The position numbers were made by a program, and so were the translations under genes. A stretch of 12,301 nucleotides of DNA, from positions 1 through 12,301 of the forward strand of contig CABQKC010000035.1 in NCBI GenBank assembly GCA_902464635.1, read 5' to 3'. Each line of letters starts with the position of its first letter. Position 1 is the stretch's first letter. Under the pieces are notes generated by a model that did not search any database, was not told the DNA's origin, and saw only the letters and a program-made list of their open reading frames with translations. The DNA comes from an uncultured Caryophanales bacterium (GTDB lineage Bacteria; Bacillota_I; Bacilli_A; RFN20; CAG-826). Positions 1 through 7,070 of this stretch are shown here, in pieces.

Positions 1-1
1 T

Positions 2-58
2 ATTCAAAAATGCTATTTTTTATTTAGGGCACTGTTAAAAATGGGGAAACTCAAATAA
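2..58 (+). CDS. possible 3' end of an upstream gene (partial)
   Basis: One of the three plus-strand frames stays open from the window edge to a TAA at 56-58. It encodes about 18 residues ending in a hydrophobic then basic stretch (FRALLKMGKLK). The other two plus frames stop at 25-27 and 36-38. A basic C-terminus would suit a membrane-associated glycosyltransferase, a common neighbour of GtrA genes, but the fragment is too short to identify. It may equally be non-coding. Confidence 0.25.
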   Translation: MQKCYFLFRALLKMGKLK

Positions 59-93
59 AAATTTAGATAAATACAAATATATCTCTTTTGGAA

Positions 94-99
94 TATAAT
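94..99 (+). promoter_or_regulatory. candidate -10 box upstream of the gtrA-like gene
   Basis: A perfect TATAAT lies 15 nt before the ATG at 115. No convincing -35 hexamer is found at 16-18 nt spacing (the sequence there is ATACAA-like). If it is used, transcription would start near 106 and leave a leader of only about 9 nt without a Shine-Dalgarno sequence. Random TATAAT matches are common in DNA this AT-rich. Confidence 0.3.
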
Positions 100-114
100 A
101 ACGTCTAGTTACAT

Positions 115-597
115 ATGAGCGAATTTTTCAAAAAGAACAAAAATATAATATTAGAGATAATAAGGTTCCTTCTAGTTGGAGGCTTAGCCACTCTAGTTGA
201 CTGGGGTGTGTCGTTTCTAGTCAAGGCTATAATGCCTCTAATAATGGTAAATAGCTGGGATGTTTCAGGAACTATATCCACCGCCTGTGGCTTTATTGTT
301 GGATTATTCATCAATTATTTCCTTAGCATCGTCTTTGTCTATAAAGATAAAAAGGATGAAAACGAAGGCAAATCATTTAAGGATTTCATGATATTTGCCA
401 CAATTGGAGTACTAGTTTTATTATTCCAATTCCTGCTTATTTTCCTAGTAAATGACTTACTTTTTGTTAAAGGAATGAACTTTAATGTAATTCTAATTGG
501 AGAATTAACTTGGGGATATATAATCGCGAAAGTATTAGCCACTGCAATCGGGCTAGTCTTGAATTATATATTCAGGAAGATATTGATATTCAAATAG
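115..597 (+). CDS. GtrA-like family membrane protein
   Basis: A 160-residue protein with four predicted membrane helices at about residues 15-40, 50-76, 90-113 and 132-157, the usual GtrA/DPMS size and layout. Family-like features are the early IIRFLLVGGLATLVDWG segment, NYFLSIVFVYKDK closing helix 2, and the terminal NYIFRKILIFK. GtrA proteins are thought to help move polyprenyl-phosphate-linked sugars across the membrane or to assist a partner glycosyltransferase; the exact substrate here is unknown. An in-frame stop at 106-108 makes ATG 115 the earliest ATG, although no Shine-Dalgarno sequence precedes it. The next gene starts 10 nt after the stop and its ribosome-binding site overlaps that stop, so the two are very likely co-transcribed. 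The family call is secure; the pathway is inferred from context. Confidence 0.88.
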   Translation: MSEFFKKNKNIILEIIRFLLVGGLATLVDWGVSFLVKAIMPLIMVNSWDVSGTISTACGFIVGLFINYFLSIVFVYKDKKDENEGKSFKDFMIFATIGVLVLLFQFLLIFLVNDLLFVKGMNFNVILIGELTWGYIIAKVLATAIGLVLNYIFRKILIFK

Positions 598-607
598 GAG
601 AATGTAA

Positions 608-2143
608 ATGCAAAAGATAGCCATCATAATCGGAGCAGGTCCTGCTGGACTTACTGCCGCCTATAAATTATTAAAAGAAACCGATATCAAGCCAATTATA
701 TATGAAGAGAGCAATGTAATCGGGGGTATTTCTCAAACATTCGAATATAAAGGCAATAGGATGGATATCGGTGGCCACCGCTTTTTTACCAAAAATGATT
801 TGGTCATGGATGTCTGGAAAGAATTAATGAAACCTCAAGGAGCCCCTGCTCTTGATGAAAAACTCCTTAATGAAAATAAGCAATACGAAGGAAAAGCAGA
901 TCCTGAAAAAGAAGATGACGTCTTCTTGACTAGAAGAAGGGTTTCTAGGATTTATTATCTAGGCAAATTCTTTGATTATCCTATATCAATGAAGCCAAGA
1001 ACATTTTTAAACATGGGCTTTTTTAGAACCATGTCGGCAGGGTTTGGTTATATTCATTCCTGCATCTTCAAAAAGAAAGAAGATTCCTTAGAGAATTTCT
1101 ATATCAACCGTTTTGGTAAGCCTTTATATAACATGTTCTTTAAAGACTATACGACTAAAGTTTGGGGAAGAAGCCCAAAAGAAATCTCTCCTGATTGGGG
1201 AGCCCAAAGGGTAAAAGGATTATCATTAATGAAGACTTTTGTCTCTGCCCTTACTAAGCCATTCAGGAAGAAATCTAGCAAGGTAGAGACTTCTTTAATC
1301 GAAGAATTCTATTATCCTAAAAAAGGACCAGGCCAGCTCTATAGCAAGATGGCAGATGAAATTATAAAAATGGGAGGAGAAATCCACTTCAACTCCAAAG
1401 TAAATAATGTCCACCTAAATGGAAATTCTATCGATTATATCGAGGTTAATGGGAATATAATCAAGGGTGATTATTATATTTCTTCAATGCCTATAAAAGA
1501 TTTAATGAATTCGATGAATGACATCGATAAATCATTGCTAGATATAGCAAATAACCTCCCATATAGAGATTTCATCACGGTCGGATTATTGCTTGATAAA
1601 TTAAAAATCAAGAACAAGACTAAGATGAAAACAGTCAATAACATCGTCCCAGACTGCTGGATTTATATTCAAGATAATTCAGTAAAACTAGGGAGATTAC
1701 AAATATTTAACAACTGGTCCCCTTATATGGTAGATGATTTGGAAAAGCACATCTTTGTCGGACTTGAATATTTTTGTAACGAAGGTGATGAAATGTGGAA
1801 TATGAAGGAAGAAGATTTCATTAAATTCGCGATTGATGAATTGGTAAAAATCAAGATAATCGATAAAGAAGATGTCTTGGACTCAGTCGAACTAAAAATA
1901 AAGAAAGCCTATCCTGCCTATTTTGATTCATATGCAGAATTCCCGAAAGTAAAAGATTATCTAAATTCGATTGATAACCTCTACTGCATCGGAAGAAATG
2001 GCCAGCATCGATATAACAATATGGACCATTCGATGTTAACTGCAATCGAAACAGTGAATGTAATCAAAAACGGACTTGATAAATCTATTATCTGGAACGT
2101 AAATGCCGATAAAGAATATCATGAAACTAAAGAAGCCAATTAA
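608..2143 (+). CDS. FAD-dependent oxidoreductase, UDP-galactopyranose mutase / protoporphyrinogen oxidase-like (COG1232 type)
   Basis: A 511-residue soluble flavoprotein. The N-terminus carries the dinucleotide-binding GAGPAG at residues 9-14, acidic residues at 33-34 to hold the ribose, and the GG of VIGGIS at 39-40. DIGGHRFF follows at about 53-60, a hallmark of this oxidoreductase group. Further family landmarks are the FFDYPIS segment, YTTKVWGRSPKEISPDWGAQR, the KGPGQLY segment, and the C-terminal FAD-contacting GRNGQHRYNNMDHS at about 462-475. Members are often annotated as NAD(P)/FAD-dependent oxidoreductases and found beside GtrA and glycosyltransferase genes. A role in modifying a nucleotide-sugar or lipid-linked sugar is therefore likely, but the substrate cannot be read from sequence. 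A haem role is unlikely because no haem genes are nearby. The Shine-Dalgarno AGGAG at 596-600 overlaps the gtrA-like stop and sits 7 nt from the ATG. Confidence 0.85.
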   Translation: MQKIAIIIGAGPAGLTAAYKLLKETDIKPIIYEESNVIGGISQTFEYKGNRMDIGGHRFFTKNDLVMDVWKELMKPQGAPALDEKLLNENKQYEGKADPEKEDDVFLTRRRVSRIYYLGKFFDYPISMKPRTFLNMGFFRTMSAGFGYIHSCIFKKKEDSLENFYINRFGKPLYNMFFKDYTTKVWGRSPKEISPDWGAQRVKGLSLMKTFVSALTKPFRKKSSKVETSLIEEFYYPKKGPGQLYSKMADEIIKMGGEIHFNSKVNNVHLNGNSIDYIEVNGNIIKGDYYISSMPIKDLMNSMNDIDKSLLDIANNLPYRDFITVGLLLDKLKIKNKTKMKTVNNIVPDCWIYIQDNSVKLGRLQIFNNWSPYMVDDLEKHIFVGLEYFCNEGDEMWNMKEEDFIKFAIDELVKIKIIDKEDVLDSVELKIKKAYPAYFDSYAEFPKVKDYLNSIDNLYCIGRNGQHRYNNMDHSMLTAIETVNVIKNGLDKSIIWNVNADKEYHETKEAN

Positions 2144-2156
2144 TTTGGCTTTTTTT
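2131..2156 (+). terminator. intrinsic terminator of the gtrA-like / flavoprotein operon
   Basis: The inverted repeat AAGCCAA (2133-2139) and TTGGCTT (2145-2151) has a 5-nt loop and runs into an unbroken T tract at 2150-2156. Outer A-T and G-T pairs can extend the stem. The TAA stop of the flavoprotein gene (2141-2143) lies inside the hairpin loop, so the terminator starts within the coding sequence. Confidence 0.85.
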
Positions 2157-2160
2157 ATGG

Positions 2161-2207
2161 GAAAAAATCAATTTTTTCTTGCCTATATGGGCTGCTAAGA
2201 CTAGACT
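2161..2207 (+). promoter_or_regulatory. candidate typA promoter
   Basis: A -35-like TTGCCT at 2179-2184 and a -10-like TAGACT at 2202-2207 are separated by exactly 17 nt, each matching 4 of 6 consensus bases. Directly upstream (2161-2178) is an A-tract/T-tract inverted repeat, GAAAAAAT then ATTTTTTC, which could act as an UP element. The predicted start near 2214 leaves a leader of about 26 nt containing the typA ribosome-binding site. The preceding terminator argues that typA needs its own promoter. Confidence 0.45.
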
Positions 2208-2239
2208 TAACCACGTCAAAACAAGGAGAGGCTTTTATT

Positions 2240-4093
2240 ATGAATAAAAGAAACATTGCAATCATCGCACACGTAGACCACGGAAAGACTACCTTAGTCA
2301 ATGCACTTCTAACTGCATCCGGAACTTTTAGGAATAATGAAGCCGTCGCCGATAGGGCAATGGATTCAAATCCGCAGGAAAGAGAAAGAGGAATCACCAT
2401 CCTTTCAAAGACCACTTCCATTGTCTATAAAGATACAAAAATCAATATAGTAGATACTCCAGGGCACGCTGATTTTGGCGGTGAAGTCGAACGTATCATG
2501 CACATGGTCGATGGATGCTTGTTGCTTGTTGATGCTTTTGAAGGAACAATGCCTCAAACTAGATTTGTCTTAAAAAATGCCCTTGAAAACCATATAAAGC
2601 CAATAGTCGTCATCAATAAGGTCGACCGTCCAAATGCCGACCCTCAAAAAGCAGTCGATGAAGTCTTGGATCTATTTATCCAACTAGGCGCTCCAGATGA
2701 CTTGCTTGATTTCCCAGTTGTCTATACTTCTGCCTTAAACGGAACTAGTAGCTATTCTAGCGATCCATCAACCCAAACAAAGGGAATGGATCCTGTATTT
2801 GAAACAATACTAAAAGAAATCCCTGAACCAATTTGCGATCCTTCTGGACCATTTAGATTCCAACCAGCCTTGCTTGATTATAACGAATTTGTCGGAAGAA
2901 TCGGCATTGGTACGATTAGAGGCGGATCCATTAAAGTTGGTGATACAGTTACCGATATTGCTACTAACGGCAATAAAAAAGACTTCAAAGTCATGAAATT
3001 ATATACTTTCCTTGGATTAAAGCGAGTCGAGACTAATCAAGTCGAAAGTGGCGATATCTGTGCTATTGCAGGTTATGATGAACTTAATGTCGGTGATACT
3101 ATTTGCGCCGTTGGACATGAAAATCCACTTCCTCCACTTAGAGTCGATGAGCCAACCTTACAAATGGAATTTGGCACCAATTCATCTCCATTAAGGGGAC
3201 AAGATGGCAAATTTGTCACCGCTAGGGTTATTGAAGAAAGATTATTTGAGGAAGTCCAAAGGGATGTTTCCTTAAGATATAAACGTATCCCAAATACTGA
3301 GACTTGGATTGTTTCTGGTAGAGGTGAACTCCATCTTTCCGTCTTAATCGAAACCATGAGAAGAGAAGGATATGAACTAGAAGTATCTAAGCCACATGTC
3401 ATCATAAAAGAAATTGACGGCAAGAAATGCGAGCCTTACGAAGACCTTCAAATCGATGTCCCAAGCGAATTTGTCGGGGATATAATGGAAACCCTAGGCC
3501 AAAGAGGCGGAATAATGTCCGATATGAATGAAAATAATGGACAGACAAGGCTAAACTATGTCATTCCTTCTAGGGGCTTATTAGGATTTGTATCTAATTT
3601 CCTTACCTTAACAAAAGGTTATGGAATTATTAACCACACATTCAAGGAATATCGTCCAATCTACAACCATGTAGTTGGAGAAAGAAACCTTGGGGTTCTT
3701 GTATCTGTTGATAAAGGACCTGCCACTCCTTATTCAATAGAAAAGGTCGAAGACCACGGGATTATGTTTATCCTTCCAGGAACGATTTGCTACGAAGGTA
3801 TGATTGTTGGGGAACATAGATATCCAGTCGATCTCTGCGTCAATGTCACCGCGACCAAGCCTCAAACTAACGTTAGAAGCTCGAACAAAGACCAGACAGT
3901 TGTCTTGAAGAGTCCTAGAAAGATGTCGCTAGAAGCTTGTTTGGATTATATTAATTCTGATGAATTAGTAGAAGTCACTCCTCTTTCATTCAGGATGAGA
4001 AAAAGGATATTGTCCACTCCTGACCGTAAGAAATTCGATGCCAAAAAGAAGAATGAAGACGAATTGAATAACGAACTTTCTTCTTATTGCTAA
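2240..4093 (+). CDS. typA: ribosome-associated translational GTPase TypA/BipA
   Basis: A 617-residue protein, the normal length for TypA/BipA, a ribosome-binding GTPase of the EF-G/LepA superfamily that helps large-subunit assembly and growth under cold or other stress. The G domain shows G1 AHVDHGKT at 10-17, the switch I motif RERGITI at about 48-54, G3 DTPGHADF at 72-79 and G4 NKVD at 126-129. Domain II, the EF-G-like domains III and V and the TypA-specific C-terminal region follow; GRGELHLSVLIETMRREGYE and IPSRGLLGF are family landmarks. It has AAGGAG at 2223-2228 before the ATG. It is monocistronic, bounded by the upstream terminator and a strong terminator just past its stop. Its stop codon overlaps the stop codon of the convergent ribF. 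All GTPase motifs are intact. Confidence 0.97.
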   Translation: MNKRNIAIIAHVDHGKTTLVNALLTASGTFRNNEAVADRAMDSNPQERERGITILSKTTSIVYKDTKINIVDTPGHADFGGEVERIMHMVDGCLLLVDAFEGTMPQTRFVLKNALENHIKPIVVINKVDRPNADPQKAVDEVLDLFIQLGAPDDLLDFPVVYTSALNGTSSYSSDPSTQTKGMDPVFETILKEIPEPICDPSGPFRFQPALLDYNEFVGRIGIGTIRGGSIKVGDTVTDIATNGNKKDFKVMKLYTFLGLKRVETNQVESGDICAIAGYDELNVGDTICAVGHENPLPPLRVDEPTLQMEFGTNSSPLRGQDGKFVTARVIEERLFEEVQRDVSLRYKRIPNTETWIVSGRGELHLSVLIETMRREGYELEVSKPHVIIKEIDGKKCEPYEDLQIDVPSEFVGDIMETLGQRGGIMSDMNENNGQTRLNYVIPSRGLLGFVSNFLTLTKGYGIINHTFKEYRPIYNHVVGERNLGVLVSVDKGPATPYSIEKVEDHGIMFILPGTICYEGMIVGEHRYPVDLCVNVTATKPQTNVRSSNKDQTVVLKSPRKMSLEACLDYINSDELVEVTPLSFRMRKRILSTPDRKKFDAKKKNEDELNNELSSYC

Positions 4094-5004
4094 TCAATTT
4101 GGATTGAAGTAATCTCTTCAATCCTTTTTTTATCTTTTTCTAGTTGGATTTTCAATTCTTCTAAGGAAGCAAACTTCTTTTCATCACGTAAGAACGAAAG
4201 GAAGCCAATATAGACATGTTTATTATAAATAACTTGGTCAAAATTAAGTAAATGGGCTTCTATTATGGGGTTTATTAATTTACCAACTGTAGGATTATTC
4301 CCAACATTTATCATAGATTTATAAGGAATTCCATTTACATAAGTAAGGCCGAAATAAACCCCATTTTTAGGCATAACATAAGGAGAGTCAAAAGAAATAT
4401 TAATTGTTGGGAAGCCAATATTCCTTCCATTATGGAATCCTTCCTTTACTAATCCATATATTTCATATGGATGAGAGAGGAATCTAAAGGCTTTCCTTAC
4501 ATCTCCTTGCTTAATAAATTCCTTTATAAGAGAAGAAGAAATCTTTTCATCTCCGATATATTCGATATCAAGCGCGAATACCTTGAAATATTTTTGAAGC
4601 AAATATATGTCGCCTTGACCAAATTTACCAAAGCTATAATCTTTTCCGGTTACACATGTTTTAACTCCCAAAGGAATCAATACTTTTTCGATAAATTCAC
4701 CTGGAGTCAAATCAAAGAAAGCTTGGTTTACATCGATTATAAAGCAATAATCTAGCCCTACTTTTGATATATATCTAATCTTATCATCAAGCGAAGTAAG
4801 TACTTCTTTACTCTTATTTCTAGATAAAAACAATTCTGGAGAAGTAGAAAACAAAAGGATGCCTGAACTAGAAGAAGATTCTAGTCTAGCTTTATAGGCA
4901 AGTTTAGCATGGGCTTTATGGAATCCATCAAACGTACCTAAGGCCAAAGTCAATCCATCAATACGAGGGAATTGCTTATTTAAATCCAAATGAATTATTT
5001 CCAT
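4090..5004 (-). CDS. ribF: bifunctional riboflavin kinase / FMN adenylyltransferase
   Basis: A 304-residue RibF that makes FMN from riboflavin and then FAD from FMN. The N-terminal nucleotidyltransferase half has GTFDGFH at 23-29, with the nucleotide-binding motif reading HKAH (29-32) in place of the usual HxGH, and ISSSLIK at 155-161 in place of SSTxIR. The C-terminal kinase half (about 178-290) is well conserved: NGRNIGFPTINI, the NGVYFG strand, MINVGNNPTVG and the IIEAHLLNF segment carrying the catalytic Glu (about 249). Kinase activity is therefore confident, while FAD synthetase activity is likely but less certain. The ATG overlaps the truB TAA by one base (TAATG), and AGAGG lies about 9 nt upstream, implying coupling to truB. 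The last codons overlap typA by 4 nt, and the typA terminator is encoded within its 3' end. I saw no strong terminator for ribF itself. Confidence 0.95.
   Translation of the reverse strand: MEIIHLDLNKQFPRIDGLTLALGTFDGFHKAHAKLAYKARLESSSSSGILLFSTSPELFLSRNKSKEVLTSLDDKIRYISKVGLDYCFIIDVNQAFFDLTPGEFIEKVLIPLGVKTCVTGKDYSFGKFGQGDIYLLQKYFKVFALDIEYIGDEKISSSLIKEFIKQGDVRKAFRFLSHPYEIYGLVKEGFHNGRNIGFPTINISFDSPYVMPKNGVYFGLTYVNGIPYKSMINVGNNPTVGKLINPIIEAHLLNFDQVIYNKHVYIGFLSFLRDEKKFASLEELKIQLEKDKKRIEEITSIQID
4101..4131 (+). terminator. intrinsic terminator of typA, inside the ribF 3' end
   Basis: A perfect 9-bp inverted repeat, GGATTGAAG (4101-4109) and CTTCAATCC (4116-4124), has a 6-nt loop and is followed by seven T residues (4125-4131). 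It begins 7 nt after the typA stop. The T tract is on the plus-strand side only, so it should work for typA and not for ribF. The same bases encode the last residues of RibF. Confidence 0.9.
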
Positions 5005-5849
5005 TAAAATAAACCTCTTAAGCAGGAATAGTATCCATTTTCATCTTTTTTATAAATAGCAAGGGCTTCTTGGCTACTATAAAGAAATATCTTTTCTTCA
5101 TCTCTATCTAATCTAATCTTCTTGCCGTTTTTTATATCTTCAATTTCTTTTCCCTTTAATTCAAGCGAAGGCAAGAAAGAAAGGATATCCTTAACAGGAA
5201 TAATATCATTTTCATCGATATCTTCTTTCTTTTTAGCTTTTATCAAATTGAAATCATCCACTTCTATTCGCCTTAATTTATCTAGATATCCAATCGTATT
5301 TAATCTAGAAGCAAGAGTTTCTCCTAGACTACGAACATAGGTTCCTTTGGATACTTTTACATAAAAATCTATATAAGGGAATTTATAATCGATGAGCTTT
5401 GATTCAAATATCTTTACTGGTCTTTCTTTACGTTCGATTTCTTTTCCTTCCCTAGCTAAATCATATAAAGGGGTCCCATTTACTTTTATAGCAGAATACA
5501 TTGGAGGGATTTGGCTAGTTATATCTAATAAAGAAGAAACTGCCTCTTCAACAGTTTCGTTTTTATAAATCTTAGTAGGTTGGCATTTAATTATCGGGGT
5601 ATCTTTATCTAAGGAAGAAGTTGTTTTCCCTAAAACAAGCCTAGCAATGTAGCCTTTTTTGCTATCTTCAAGAAAAGAAAGTGCCTTAGTCGCCTTATTA
5701 ATAGCCACGATTACAAGTCCGGTCGCAAAAGGATCTAAAGTACCTAGGTGACCTACTTTCCTAGTCTTGAACTTCCTTTGGAAATAATTATCTATATGTC
5801 TAGTAGTCTCGTTAGGCTCTTTATCTACTAAAATAAATCCATCAAGCAT
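5004..5849 (-). CDS. truB: tRNA pseudouridine(55) synthase
   Basis: A 281-residue TruB that converts U55 to pseudouridine in the T-loop of most tRNAs. The catalytic motif GHLGTLDPFATGLV carries the nucleophilic Asp at about residue 39. PPMYSAIKVNG, LYDLAREGKE and the SKGTYVRSLGETLA motif are the other family signatures, followed by a PUA-like C-terminal region (about 215-280). I chose ATG 5849 (MLDGFILVDK), which matches the usual TruB N-terminus; a TTG at 5855 two codons upstream is the alternative. No Shine-Dalgarno sequence precedes either start. It overlaps ribF by one base, the conserved truB-ribF pair. In many Bacillota rbfA lies directly upstream, but here an opposing TtcA-like gene intervenes, so truB needs its own promoter in the 78-bp divergent gap. 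Confidence 0.95.
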   Translation of the reverse strand: MLDGFILVDKEPNETTRHIDNYFQRKFKTRKVGHLGTLDPFATGLVIVAINKATKALSFLEDSKKGYIARLVLGKTTSSLDKDTPIIKCQPTKIYKNETVEEAVSSLLDITSQIPPMYSAIKVNGTPLYDLAREGKEIERKERPVKIFESKLIDYKFPYIDFYVKVSKGTYVRSLGETLASRLNTIGYLDKLRRIEVDDFNLIKAKKKEDIDENDIIPVKDILSFLPSLELKGKEIEDIKNGKKIRLDRDEEKIFLYSSQEALAIYKKDENGYYSCLRGLF

Positions 5850-5855
5850 AGGCAA

Positions 5856-5871
5856 ATTATATAAAAATATA
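5856..5871 (-). promoter_or_regulatory. candidate -10 boxes for the truB-ribF operon
   Basis: On the minus strand a perfect TATAAT sits at 5861-5856 and a near-match TATATT at 5871-5866; the latter has a weak -35-like TTGTTT 16 nt upstream. Depending on which is used, the transcript would begin at the truB ATG itself or about 10 nt before it. Neither has a strong -35. The region also holds the divergent ttcA-like start. Confidence 0.35.
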
Positions 5872-5927
5872 GGCTTTACTTCTATAAAAACAATGACTAT
5901 TGGCTTTAGGAAAGATAAACTATTGCC

Positions 5928-7070
5928 ATGAAATATATTAGAAAAGTCTTAGCATGTTTAAGAAAAGCCGATGAAAGATACGCGCTTATTGATGATAACG
6001 ATAGAATTGTCCTTGGAATATCTGGGGGAAAAGATTCTTTATGCCTATTAAAAGCCATGTCGATATATGGCAAATTCTCATCAAAGAACTTTAAGATCTA
6101 TCCAGTCTGCCTAGATTTAGGGTTCCCTGATTTTAATTCGATTGAATTGGAAAAATATTGTTCTTCTTTGGGATTAAAATTAAGGGTAATCGACTGTAAG
6201 GAAATCTATCCCATATTAGTAGAGCATAAAAAAGAAGATGGACACTTGCCTTGCTCGATATGTGGCAGGATGAGAAAGGCTGCGATTAATCTAGAAGCAA
6301 AGAAACTGAGGGCCAATAAAGTTGCTTTTGCCCATCATAGAGATGATGCGATTGAAACATTATTCATGAATATGATACATGGGGGAAGAGTCGCGACTTT
6401 TGAGCCAAAAATGTACCTTTCTAGGGCTAAAATCACATTTATCCGTCCTTTAATTGAATGTAGCGAGCTAGATTTAATCGGGATGGCAAATGAGGAAAAT
6501 CTACCTGTAATGAAGAAAATCTGCCCTGCGGACGGCTTTACCGAAAGGCAATACATAAAAGATTTCCTTAAGGATCTATATTCTTCTAGAAGCGATTCAA
6601 TCACTAATCTAGCAGAGATGCTTTCTAATGATGAAGGATTCAAGCTTTATTTCAATTTATTAGAAACCACTTCTACTAGAATCCATTCCCTTTCATATAA
6701 AAGAATCAATAATGTCGATGATTTTAAATCTTTAATCGAATTTTCTAATAAGGAAAATATAAAACTAAGCAAAAAGATTAGTAAGGGTGAGACTATTTTA
6801 TTATTAAAAAACCACAAAATAATTGGTTATATGGTAATTAACAATATATCCACCCATTCAATTGAATTTGTTGATTTTGAATGTTTAGGAAGCAAGGAAG
6901 AAAAAGAAGAATACCTAAAATTATATATCGAGACTTATTCAAGGAAAGTAGTCCCCGTTACATATATTTATAGCTGCAGGAAAGATAAAAAAATAGCCTC
7001 CATGCTAGGTTTTAGCAAAAAGGCTAATAAAATGTATTCTCTAAAGATAGTTACTACGCATCCTTTTTAA
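5928..7070 (+). CDS. TtcA-family tRNA 2-thiolation protein with C-terminal extension
   Basis: A 380-residue PP-loop protein. Residues about 1-225 match the TtcA/TtuA group of ATP-dependent tRNA thiolases: SGGKDS at 32-37, CSIC at 109-112, AHHRDDAIET at 135-144, and a third Cys at 199 (KICPADG) where TtcA carries its last iron-sulfur ligand. The most likely reaction is s2C32 formation in tRNA using an Fe-S cluster. The exact target base is not certain, because other PP-loop thiolases look alike. TtcA proteins usually stop at about 250-310 residues; here residues about 258-374 form an extra domain with a weak GNAT-like look (KNHKIIGYMVINN, then ASMLGFSKKANKMYSL). The ATG has AGGAAAG 14 nt upstream, a rather long spacing. 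The gene is divergent from truB and its last 17 nt overlap the 3' end of the convergent rbfA. Confidence 0.85.
   Translation: MKYIRKVLACLRKADERYALIDDNDRIVLGISGGKDSLCLLKAMSIYGKFSSKNFKIYPVCLDLGFPDFNSIELEKYCSSLGLKLRVIDCKEIYPILVEHKKEDGHLPCSICGRMRKAAINLEAKKLRANKVAFAHHRDDAIETLFMNMIHGGRVATFEPKMYLSRAKITFIRPLIECSELDLIGMANEENLPVMKKICPADGFTERQYIKDFLKDLYSSRSDSITNLAEMLSNDEGFKLYFNLLETTSTRIHSLSYKRINNVDDFKSLIEFSNKENIKLSKKISKGETILLLKNHKIIGYMVINNISTHSIEFVDFECLGSKEEKEEYLKLYIETYSRKVVPVTYIYSCRKDKKIASMLGFSKKANKMYSLKIVTTHPF
6987..7025 (-). terminator. intrinsic terminator of the rimP-rbfA operon, inside the ttcA-like gene
   Basis: Read on the minus strand: AGCCT (7025-7021), a 3-nt mismatch, TGCTA (7017-7013), a 5-nt loop, TAGCA (7007-7003), a 3-nt mismatch, AGGCT (6999-6995), one A, then seven T residues (6993-6987). 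It starts about 30 nt after the rbfA stop. The T tract is only on the minus-strand side. The bases encode residues near 354-366 of the opposing TtcA-like protein. Confidence 0.75.

Noticed and set aside
3990..4025. Possible minus-strand terminator for ribF near AGGAGTGGACAATATCC followed by T residues
   Set aside because: Only 3-4 base pairs form, which is too weak to call.
5865..5876. The 12-mer AAATATAGGCTT shared with 12272-12283, both near operon starts
   Set aside because: Several 12-base matches are expected by chance in a window of this size and AT content, and the surrounding bases differ.
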